The notes below the pieces were generated by a model. The model ran no database searches, was not told the DNA's origin, and saw only the letters and a list, made by a program, of their open reading frames with translations. A stretch of DNA of 16,105 nucleotides, from assembly GCA_016204035.1 (NCBI GenBank), contig JACQLN010000028.1:1-16105 (forward strand), written 5' to 3'. This document shows positions 6,061 to 11,571 of the stretch, piece by piece. Origin of the DNA: Parcubacteria group bacterium (GTDB lineage Bacteria; Patescibacteriota; Minisyncoccia; JACQLN01). Position 1 is the first letter of the stretch. Every line of letters begins with the position of its first letter. The position numbers and the translations under genes were made by a program.

Positions 6061-6827
6061 CAGATTTTTAGTGCACTTATGAGAATATTAACCGATTTGT
6101 CTTCCAAATCTCCCCCGTGTCCTGCGCCTGGAACCGTAAACAATTTCACCCGTATACCTGCAACCTCAAGTTTCTTGACAAATTCATTAGTGTCATCGCT
6201 CTTGATGACTGTATCATTTGAACCATGCAAAAATATCAACTTTTTATTTTTCAAGTTAGCTAGATTGGCTTCTGGATTTATCAATGTCTTCCCATAGAGA
6301 AAACTTTGCCAATCTTTTTTCGTAAGCCCACGATAAACATTAGTGTATCCTTCCTTGAGTAAATGGAATAAATCGTCTTCGCCTGAAGAAAGCGGTACTA
6401 AAGAATTTTTGAGCGTACCCAAAGAAGTTACTGGGGCCATTAATACAAGAGTCAGATGATCTTTTATTTTACTACTTAAAATAACACTGCCCCCAAAACT
6501 GCTACCCATGAAGATAACTTCATCACAATTCCATTTCTTCTCTACTTCTCGCCTTAATTCAACCGCAGAACCGTTTCGAATAAATGCATAGGCCTCCTCG
6601 AGGCTTTGGACACACGCGTTCATTGAAAATTTCCCGTCGCTCTCCCATGTCCCCGGAAAACGCATCTCAAAGAAAGTAAAACCATTCACAGCAAAAGTCC
6701 CACCTAAATTATTTTTGCGAGGGTGTCCGGGCAGGCCAGGAACGTATAGAACGACCTTGCCATTACCTTGCTCTGGCAAGTAAAGATCGTAAACAATATT
6801 CTTAGATTTAAGGCGGTAGACAATCAT
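6060..6827 (-). CDS. Alpha/beta hydrolase (serine hydrolase)
   Basis: A 255-aa protein with the full catalytic set. The nucleophile elbow GSSFGG (108-113) puts Ser110 as nucleophile, LHGSNDTVI (200-208) gives Asp205, and PGAGHGG (233-239) gives His237. An early VLYVPGLPG (27-35) forms the oxyanion-hole region. There is no signal peptide, so it should be cytosolic. The fold covers esterases, peptidases and thioesterases of the S33/dienelactone-hydrolase-like group; the substrate cannot be predicted. It is A/T-rich like the host genes and convergent with the kinase operon, whose terminator abuts its stop. It is transcribed away from repeat copy 2, and a -10 box six bases before the ATG suggests a leaderless mRNA. 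Confidence 0.85.
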   Translation of the reverse strand: MIVYRLKSKNIVYDLYLPEQGNGKVVLYVPGLPGHPRKNNLGGTFAVNGFTFFEMRFPGTWESDGKFSMNACVQSLEEAYAFIRNGSAVELRREVEKKWNCDEVIFMGSSFGGSVILSSKIKDHLTLVLMAPVTSLGTLKNSLVPLSSGEDDLFHLLKEGYTNVYRGLTKKDWQSFLYGKTLINPEANLANLKNKKLIFLHGSNDTVIKSDDTNEFVKKLEVAGIRVKLFTVPGAGHGGDLEDKSVNILISALKI

Positions 6828-6833
6828 GCGTTA

Positions 6834-6862
6834 AGTGTAACAAGAAGTGGAAAATAATGAAA
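6834..6862 (-). promoter_or_regulatory. Extended -10 promoter of the hydrolase, leaderless geometry
   Basis: Minus strand: -10 TACACT (6834-6839) preceded by TGT (extended -10), with a weak -35 TTTCAT (6857-6862) at 17 bp. Only six bases separate the -10 from the ATG at 6827. Confidence 0.45.
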
Positions 6863-6913
6863 TTTCTCTGGACATTCTTTAGTCCTTTCTTCTTGGAGAT
6901 TGAAAATTCTGTC

Positions 6914-7139
6914 CGTTCCCAAAAATCCTAACGAACCAGTGAGCGGGCAAGGCGTTTCCTCCCCTTGAACCCCTCCACGCCTTGCCCGCGAGCGTTGGTA
7001 GCCCCGCCGCTCTGCTCTGAACGAGCAGGGCGGCGGGGCGGAGCGTCAAAGTTCGCAGTCCGGGTTTTCGTCAAAAAAAGTTCGGATTTCGTCCAACAAA
7101 CACCACAATTTCCGAAGGGTAACCCTTCGGAAATTGTGG
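6914..7139 (-). repeat. Composite dispersed repeat, copy 2 (minus orientation)
   Basis: Read on the minus strand it matches copy 1 in order: palindrome, variable middle, then the conserved hairpin block. The hairpin is perfect here (GCGGGCAAGGCG pairing with CGCCTTGCCCGC), and the block ends in GGTTCGTTAGGATTTTTGG. The outer palindrome is longer than in copy 1: an 18-bp perfect stem with one central base (7103-7139). As in copy 1, the conserved end points toward the next gene (the hydrolase, about 87 bp away). I see no gene elsewhere in 6828-7134. Confidence 0.85.
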
Positions 7140-7175
7140 ACTCACCGGGAGTTGAACCCGGAACTCGGCAACTTG
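7135..7175 (-). pseudogene. tRNA 3'-half-like remnant
   Basis: On the minus strand a perfect T-arm (CCGGGTTCAACTCCCGG, 7145-7161) is followed by a 7-nt acceptor-like strand TGAGTCC and ACA. No matching 5' half with D-arm and anticodon arm is present. It lies between tRNA-Ala and repeat copy 2 and looks like a partial tRNA, such as an integration scar. Its acceptor strand could pair with the tRNA-Ala 5' strand using G-U pairs. Confidence 0.45.
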
Positions 7176-7188
7176 CCCCGTTAGACAT
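7176..7188 (-). repeat. 3' trailer arm complementary to the tRNA-Ala leader
   Basis: CCCCGTTAGACAT on the plus strand is the exact reverse complement of 7272-7284. It starts one base after the CCA end of tRNA-Ala, so the precursor's two flanks can form a 13-bp helix. Confidence 0.85.
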
Positions 7189-7189
7189 T

Positions 7190-7263
7190 TGGTGGACTTA
7201 GGCGGAATCGAACCGCCGCCTCGTCAATGCGAATGACGCGTCATACCACTAGACTATAAGCCC
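7190..7263 (-). tRNA. tRNA-Ala (anticodon CGC), CCA encoded
   Basis: 74 nt including CCA. The acceptor GGGCTTA pairs with TAAGTCC and contains the G3-U70 wobble that identifies alanine tRNAs; A73 precedes CCA. The anticodon stem CGTCA/TGACG encloses loop TTCGCAT, giving anticodon CGC (7229-7231), which reads GCG. The T-arm has GTTCGATTC. It lies downstream of NAD kinase with a 90-bp gap and may be co-transcribed with tRNA-Pro and that gene. Confidence 0.97.
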
Positions 7264-7271
7264 TTAATTCT

Positions 7272-7284
7272 ATGTCTAACGGGG
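7272..7284 (-). repeat. 5' leader arm complementary to the tRNA-Ala trailer
   Basis: ATGTCTAACGGGG on plus, exact inverted partner of 7176-7188 and eight bases upstream of the tRNA-Ala 5' end. A near-identical motif (CCCCGTTAGATAT on minus) lies ahead of tRNA-Pro at about 8113-8126. Confidence 0.85.
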
Positions 7285-7353
7285 TGAAAATGCCGTGTAA
7301 TGCCATTTTACTATGAGCCCTACGCATTAAATCTAACAAAACGCCGCTATTTT

Positions 7354-8034
7354 TCAAACCTTGATTATTTTAGCGATTTGCGAAGATTTTTTCACTTTAA
7401 TAATATCGCCTTCTTTAAGCTCCAAAAAACGTTTTTGATTGTCGGCGTAGCAGACTGCCGGGCCGCGGGTAATTTCAATCGTGACCGCGCGGTTTTCCGC
7501 CAACACGATATGATCGGACTGTTCCGTGGAATTGTTAAAAGCGAGGCCGAGGCCCGATTCAAAATAACTGTCGGTGATGGAACGGTAATAACCGGTGGAA
7601 CCGAGCGGTGTGGCAAAGACCACGCCGTCGCCTATTATCTCTTGGCTGGCGGCTTCGGCATCTAAACGGACGGTGTACCTAATGGCGTGGCGCGGATCTT
7701 TGTTATGAACTACAATATCGTTTAGCCCCAGCATGGTTTCGTTTTGCGCCGTTGCCTCCAGTTTAATGTGTTCTAAAACAGCATACTCGCCTTGGGCGAA
7801 ATGGTTAATAATCGCTTCGTTGCTTTTGTTGTGCCCCAGTTTGCCGATCCGGCTGTTTTTAAGATAAAGCTTGGGCACGCCCGGGTAAAAGTATTCCGAT
7901 TCCATCAGCGTGCCGTCGCCGCCGTAAGAAACCACCACCTCGGGATTGTTAGCCACAATTTCAAAAGCGCCCCCGTGCTTTTTAAGCAAAGAAATAACTT
8001 CTTCTCCATGCCTGCCTACGATTAGTAATCTCAC
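7354..8034 (-). CDS. nadK: NAD kinase
   Basis: Phosphorylates NAD to NADP using ATP (or polyphosphate). The 226-aa protein has the diagnostic SYGGDGTLM (36-44; Asp40 is the general base) and LNDIVVH (104-110), matching the conserved LN(E/D) nucleotide site. DGVVFATPLGSTGYY (136-150) is the glycine/threonine-rich signature. It is shorter than the usual 260-300 residues, the shortening being mainly N-terminal, as is frequent in reduced genomes. The GTG start at 8034 is supported because the first beta strand (MRLLIVGRHG) begins there. The start lies one base after the CCA of tRNA-Pro, leaving no room for a Shine-Dalgarno, so maturation of the tRNA would release a leaderless mRNA. Confidence 0.9.
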   Translation of the reverse strand: MRLLIVGRHGEEVISLLKKHGGAFEIVANNPEVVVSYGGDGTLMESEYFYPGVPKLYLKNSRIGKLGHNKSNEAIINHFAQGEYAVLEHIKLEATAQNETMLGLNDIVVHNKDPRHAIRYTVRLDAEAASQEIIGDGVVFATPLGSTGYYRSITDSYFESGLGLAFNNSTEQSDHIVLAENRAVTIEITRGPAVCYADNQKRFLELKEGDIIKVKKSSQIAKIIKV

Positions 8035-8035
8035 T

Positions 8036-8109
8036 TGGTCGGGCTACCCGGATTTGAACCGGGGCTACACGAACCCGAATCGTGCGTACTACCACTATAC
8101 TATAGCCCG
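8036..8109 (-). tRNA. tRNA-Pro (anticodon CGG), CCA encoded
   Basis: 74 nt including CCA. The acceptor CGGGCTA/TAGCCCG has the C1-G72 pair typical of bacterial proline tRNAs, with A73. The anticodon stem CACGA/TCGTG encloses loop TTCGGGT, giving anticodon CGG (8075-8077), with G37 as usual for proline. The T-arm contains GTTCAAATC. The NAD kinase start codon follows one base after the CCA. Confidence 0.97.
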
Positions 8110-8155
8110 GTATATATCTAACGGGGCGAAGCGTGCGTACTTCCAGGGCGATGGG

Positions 8156-8184
8156 ATTCTATCTTATTTTAAACACCAATGTAA
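8156..8184 (-). promoter_or_regulatory. Promoter of the tRNA-Pro/NAD kinase unit
   Basis: Minus strand: -35 TTACAT (8179-8184), 17-bp spacer, -10 TAGAAT (8156-8161). Transcription would start near 8149, leaving about 40 nt of leader ahead of the tRNA. The leader includes a CCCCGTTAGA motif and a segment copying part of the tRNA anticodon arm. Confidence 0.5.
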
Positions 8185-8190
8185 TCGCCC

Positions 8191-8218
8191 GCCAAAAGCA
8201 AAGACATTTGCTTTTGGC
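8191..8218. other. Perfect 12-bp hairpin downstream of the CCA-enzyme gene
   Basis: GCCAAAAGCAAA and its complement enclose the 4-base loop GACA, 24 bases beyond the stop codon of the CCA-adding enzyme. No T-run follows on the minus strand, so termination is plausible but not canonical; 3'-end protection is another option. Confidence 0.6.
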
Positions 8219-8242
8219 CCAGTATACTATTCCCCGATGTCA

Positions 8243-9754
8243 TCAAACATAGAATTTCTTTTTTATAGATTCATTCTCTTTTTCTTTTTCGTCTTCCAAT
8301 TTTTCCCGGCCGGCTTCGGCTAATTTTATCAATTCCGACAACGGTAATCGATTTAATTCTTTCATTCTAGCCAGCAAACGCTCGCGATCGTTCCGCGCCG
8401 GCTCGTCAATCACCTCCTCCAGCAAAGCATTAAGAATATAACCCACTTTAGGCCCGGGCTCAATGCCTAGTGTCTGCATCACATCGTTGCCGTTCACTTT
8501 TAACATGCCCACCGTTAAAGGATCGCGCGAAACTTTATCTATCATATATTTTAAGTGGCGCAGTTTGTAGGGCTCGGCTTTGGGCACGCCCGAGCCCTTG
8601 CGTTCCGATTGCCTAAGCTCAAGCAGTTCGGCCATATTTTCCGGCCCCACTTTTCTCACCAATCGCCTCACCGATCTTTCCGTAACTTCGCCCACGTTGT
8701 AATAAAACATGTGGTAGCGAACCAGCGTGTAAACTTTCTCTATAAAATCCTTGGGAAATTTTAAGCGCTCCAAAGCCCGGGTAACCATCTTGGCGCCGAT
8801 AAATTCGTGGCCGTGGAAACTGGCTTCCGGCCCCGAGCCCTCTTTGGACCGCGGCTTGCCCACATCGTGCAACAAACTAGCCCAGCGGACATAAACATTA
8901 AAATTATATTTAGCCGCAAAGCCCAGCGACTTTACGGAATGTTCAAAAACGTTATAGATGTGATGTTTGTTCTGAGCCACATTCACGCCCTCCTCCACCT
9001 CCGGCAAAACAATTTTTAACAAGCCCAGCTCCTGCATTAAAATAATTCCTTTTTCCGGATCCGCCGAGGCCACCAGCTTTACCAGTTCGTCGCGGATTCT
9101 TTCGTGGGCGATCATTTTAAGCGACGGCGCGTGTTTTTTTACGGCTGATTGAGTTTGCGGCTCTATTTCAAAACCCAGCTGGGCCGCCAAGCGCACCGCC
9201 CGCATTAAACGCAAAGCATCCTCACCGAATCTTTTTTCCGGCTCGCCCACCGCGCGTATGATTTTTGATTCTATGTCTTTTTGTCCTTCAAATGGATCTA
9301 CAAGGTTAAAATCCGAAATAGTATTTGAATTTTGAACATTGGAATTTGTTTTGGATTTCGTGCTTCGTGCTTCGAGTTTTAGTCCCATCGCCATAGCATT
9401 AATAGTAAAATCCCTCCGCGCCAAATCGTCTTCTATGTTTGACGTAAACGTGACTTTATCAGGATGGCGTTTATCGGAATATGACTCCTCTTTGCGAAAC
9501 GGCGTAACTTCTACAATCTCCGTTTCCGATTCAGAATGTCTGATTTTAATCCCCACCGTGCCAAAATCGTTTTCATAAACGCTGTCGGGGAAGACTTTTT
9601 GTATTTCATCTGGTTGGGCGTTGGTGGTTATATCCCAATCAAAAGGTATGCGATCCATTAATAAGTCGCGCACGCACCCGCCCACCAGATACGCCTCGTA
9701 TCCGGCTTTTTCCAGCTCACCCAGTATGTTTTTTATATAATCAGGAATTTTCAT
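8243..9754 (-). CDS. cca: CCA-adding tRNA nucleotidyltransferase with HD domain
   Basis: Adds or repairs the 3'-CCA of tRNAs with CTP and ATP, without a nucleic acid template. The 503-aa protein starts with the poly(A)-polymerase/CCA head: LVGGCVRD (23-30) and FDWDITT with metal ligands D39 and D41. LARRDFTINAMA (111-122) and RFGEDALRLMRAVR (175-188) give the family's nucleotide-selecting region. An HD domain follows (HHIYNVFEHS, LLHDVGK with H296-D297), then a lysine/glutamate-rich tail. Residues about 127-149 are an in-frame Ser/Asn/Thr/Lys-rich insertion encoded by a repeat. tRNA-Gln in this window has no encoded CCA and needs this enzyme; tRNA-Ala and tRNA-Pro do not. Two bases separate it from the retropepsin-like gene upstream. 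No Shine-Dalgarno is obvious. Confidence 0.95.
   Translation of the reverse strand: MKIPDYIKNILGELEKAGYEAYLVGGCVRDLLMDRIPFDWDITTNAQPDEIQKVFPDSVYENDFGTVGIKIRHSESETEIVEVTPFRKEESYSDKRHPDKVTFTSNIEDDLARRDFTINAMAMGLKLEARSTKSKTNSNVQNSNTISDFNLVDPFEGQKDIESKIIRAVGEPEKRFGEDALRLMRAVRLAAQLGFEIEPQTQSAVKKHAPSLKMIAHERIRDELVKLVASADPEKGIILMQELGLLKIVLPEVEEGVNVAQNKHHIYNVFEHSVKSLGFAAKYNFNVYVRWASLLHDVGKPRSKEGSGPEASFHGHEFIGAKMVTRALERLKFPKDFIEKVYTLVRYHMFYYNVGEVTERSVRRLVRKVGPENMAELLELRQSERKGSGVPKAEPYKLRHLKYMIDKVSRDPLTVGMLKVNGNDVMQTLGIEPGPKVGYILNALLEEVIDEPARNDRERLLARMKELNRLPLSELIKLAEAGREKLEDEKEKENESIKKKFYV
9308..9376 (-). repeat. In-frame repeat insertion inside the CCA-enzyme gene
   Basis: About 69 bp of A/T-rich sequence with a tandem GTGCTTCGTGCTTCG motif encode the low-complexity stretch from LEARSTKS to TISDFN, absent from the usual GLK-to-LVDPF junction. 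The wording resembles intergenic repeats I recall in CPR genomes. The reading frame is preserved, as with Rickettsia palindromic elements. Confidence 0.6.
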
Positions 9755-9756
9755 TT

Positions 9757-10182
9757 TTATTTCAATTTTTTCAATTCAACTTCCTCTTTGGCTAAATCAA
9801 ACTTTATCACAAACGCATCGAAAAATCCTTTCTGGCCCAAAATGCCGAAACCATGCCTCGCAATATCGTAAGAAAAACCTATTTTAGCTTTATAATCAAA
9901 CCCGCCGATGTTTAATATAACATCATGTAGAAATGCCTTAGCGCCGCTTTTATCTTGAATACCCCCAAATTCAATATATTCACCGGACTTAATATCCAAA
10001 CCAAGATATTCACCTATATCGGCGTCAAAGATACAAAAATCAGCGCCCGAATCTATAAGCGCCGCATAATTAAGTTCCTTTTTATCAACTATTACCCTTA
10101 CTGGAATAATCGGCTTCAAAATAGACCAGCCAAAATATTCCGAACGCTCCGGCAAAAGAACCTTGTGATATTTAAATTTCAT
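9757..10182 (-). CDS. Retropepsin-like aspartic protease
   Basis: This 141-aa single-domain protein carries ALIDSGADFCIFD (41-53), with catalytic Asp44 in the D-S/T-G triad. GFGILGQKGFFDAFVIKFD (111-129) follows, the ILG hydrophobic-glycine motif and final strands of retroviral-type aspartic proteases. The single lobe means it must dimerise to be active. There is no signal peptide or membrane segment, so it should be cytosolic. Its substrate is unknown. The DUF5678 gene upstream ends two bases before this ATG and the CCA-enzyme gene begins two bases after its stop, so the three are probably co-transcribed. I recall similar protease/DUF5678 pairs in other bacteria, which suggests a functional module of unknown role. 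Confidence 0.85.
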   Translation of the reverse strand: MKFKYHKVLLPERSEYFGWSILKPIIPVRVIVDKKELNYAALIDSGADFCIFDADIGEYLGLDIKSGEYIEFGGIQDKSGAKAFLHDVILNIGGFDYKAKIGFSYDIARHGFGILGQKGFFDAFVIKFDLAKEEVELKKLK

Positions 10183-10184
10183 GA

Positions 10185-10379
10185 CTAGAACCGACCAACA
10201 TACGGCAATATCTTGGTGGGCACGCGAAAAAGAAGAGGATATTTATAACCCTTTTTTTGGGATTTTTCCATAACCTCCATCACCGTTCTGCCACTAGCCA
10301 CTACAGTCTTTTTATCGGATTTAAGACCCACCCATAATCCCTTATATTTTTTGCATATTTTAGTCCAATCAATAGCCAT
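10185..10379 (-). CDS. DUF5678 family small protein
   Basis: 64 aa from the ATG at 10379, preferred over a TTG six bases upstream. The conserved features are the opening DWTKICKKYKGLWVGL, the central KTVVASGRTVMEVMEKS (strand-turn-helix) and the closing FRVPTKILPYVGRF, all matching DUF5678. It is basic with no catalytic motif and could be a regulator or binding partner of the retropepsin-like protein encoded two bases downstream. A TTGCAA/TATGTT promoter ends six bases before the ATG, so the message is probably leaderless. Family membership is well supported; function is unknown. Confidence 0.8.
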   Translation of the reverse strand: MAIDWTKICKKYKGLWVGLKSDKKTVVASGRTVMEVMEKSQKKGYKYPLLFRVPTKILPYVGRF

Positions 10380-10385
10380 AATCAA

Positions 10386-10414
10386 AACATACCACGGAAT
10401 CGCCCTTATTGCAA
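10386..10414 (-). promoter_or_regulatory. Promoter of the DUF5678-retropepsin-cca unit, leaderless geometry
   Basis: Minus strand: -35 TTGCAA (10409-10414), 17-bp spacer, -10 TATGTT (10386-10391), then six bases and the ATG at 10379. Transcription would start on or next to the start codon. Confidence 0.55.
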
Positions 10415-10449
10415 AAGGTTTTATTAGTTAACCTACCCTATTACGACTG

Positions 10450-10520
10450 CTGCGGGGCTAGGATTCGAACCTAGATGACATGATTCAGAGTCATGTATCC
10501 TACCATTAGATGACCCCGCA
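10450..10520 (-). tRNA. tRNA-Gln (anticodon CTG), CCA not encoded
   Basis: 71 nt. The acceptor TGCGGGG pairs with CCCCGCA, giving the U1-A72 pair and G73 typical of glutamine tRNAs. The anticodon stem CATGA/TCATG encloses loop CTCTGAA, giving anticodon CTG (10486-10488), which reads CAG. The T-arm contains GTTCGAATC. The 3' end continues CAG rather than CCA, so the end must be added by the CCA-adding enzyme encoded nearby. Confidence 0.97.
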
Positions 10521-10552
10521 ATTTTCAAGTAAAAACTAACATAAAATTGCTA

Positions 10553-10580
10553 TTTGTGAAAGGGTGTTTTAAGCTAATAA
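10553..10580 (+). promoter_or_regulatory. Candidate promoter of the YbjQ-like gene
   Basis: TTTGTG (10553-10558), 16-bp spacer, -10 TAATAA (10575-10580), six bases before the ATG at 10587. The -35 is weak; the geometry again implies a leaderless message. Confidence 0.35.
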
Positions 10581-10586
10581 GAAAAT

Positions 10587-10907
10587 ATGATTCTATCCAC
10601 CACACCCTCCATAGAGGGCAAGAAGATAACTAAATATCTGGGCGTAATCAGCGGCGAGGCCATTATGGGCGCGAACATTTTTAAGGATTTGTTCGCCACC
10701 GTCCGCGACATTGTGGGCGGGCGTTCGGCCACCTACGAAAAAGAACTGCATAAAGCCAAAGACTTGGCCACCGGCGAAATAATCGCCGCAGCCGAAAAAC
10801 TGGGCGCCAATGCCATCGTCGGCATAGATCTGGATTACGAAACCATGGGCGCCAACGGCGGAATGCTGATGGTCAGCATCTCCGGCACCGCTGTGGTTAT
10901 TGAATAA
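10587..10907 (+). CDS. YbjQ/UPF0145 family protein
   Basis: The 106-aa length and sequence fit the YbjQ_1 family (PF01906). ILSTTPSIEGKKITKYLGVISG (2-23) is the opening strand-loop-strand. GANIFKDLFATVRDIVGGRS (28-47) is the signature glycine-rich turn, followed by a helix ending in LGANAIVGIDLDYE (73-86) and the closing strands. Members assemble into pentamers; metal binding has been suggested, but the cellular role is unresolved. It is the first plus-strand gene after tRNA-Gln, which is divergently transcribed from it. There is no Shine-Dalgarno. Confidence 0.88.
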   Translation: MILSTTPSIEGKKITKYLGVISGEAIMGANIFKDLFATVRDIVGGRSATYEKELHKAKDLATGEIIAAAEKLGANAIVGIDLDYETMGANGGMLMVSISGTAVVIE

Positions 10908-10955
10908 AATAATCTGACCGATAAAAAACTGGGAGTATATTTTGAAAAATAATTT

Positions 10956-11501
10956 ATGGCAATAAAAATTACTTATTTTGTTCACGGCACGACAACCGAT
11001 AACGAAAAAGAAATCTCATCTGGTTGGTTCGATGTTGAACTTTCAGAATTGGGAATAAAACAATCCATTGATTTGAAAGATAAAATCAAAGGCAAAAAAT
11101 TTGATGTCGTGTTTTGTTCCGACTTGAAGCGGGCCGTTAATTCCGCAAAAATTACATTTGAGGGTATCGTGCCGATTATTCCTGACGCGAGATTGCGGGA
11201 ATGCAACTATGGCAAATATAATGCCCAACCGTCGAGTATTGTTGAACCAATGCAAGAAAAAGCGATAACCGAGAAATTTCCAGATGGTGAAAGTTATGAG
11301 GATGTGAAAACTAGAATCGCAGACTTTCTCAATTTTCTAAAACAGAATTACGACGGCAAAAATATTGCCATAGTTGCCCACAAAGCCCCGCAACTCGCGC
11401 TTGACGTTTTGCTCAGAAACAAAACATGGGAAGAAGCATTTGCGGAGGATTGGCGCAAGACAAAAGCATGGAAGCCAGGTTGGGAGTATATAATTAAATA
11501 G
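10956..11501 (+). CDS. Histidine phosphatase superfamily protein, variant RHG motif
   Basis: A 181-aa phosphoglycerate-mutase-like protein. His10 is the residue normally phosphorylated during catalysis, but the usual Arg-His-Gly reads Val-His-Gly (YFVHGTTTDNE). The other pocket residues remain: Arg59 (SDLKRAVNSA), Glu82 (LRECNYGKY) and the second histidine His142 (IVAHKAPQLAL, in place of the usual SHG). It may dephosphorylate small metabolites; loss of the first Arg could change specificity or activity. I recall similar VHGTTTDN versions in other CPR genomes, so this is probably a real subfamily rather than decay. A possible -10, TATATT (10936-10941), lies 14 bases before the ATG. Confidence 0.82.
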   Translation: MAIKITYFVHGTTTDNEKEISSGWFDVELSELGIKQSIDLKDKIKGKKFDVVFCSDLKRAVNSAKITFEGIVPIIPDARLRECNYGKYNAQPSSIVEPMQEKAITEKFPDGESYEDVKTRIADFLNFLKQNYDGKNIAIVAHKAPQLALDVLLRNKTWEEAFAEDWRKTKAWKPGWEYIIK

Positions 11502-11571
11502 CCGCCGGATTTTTTCGCCGAAATGCCAGAAGCGAGGGCGCGGCGGTAGCAGTTATAAAAAATTTTGGATA

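Noticed and set aside
11502..11571. Terminator after the histidine phosphatase gene
   Set aside because: The complementary GCCGCC/GGCGG segments are separated by more than 30 bases and no T-run follows the second arm.
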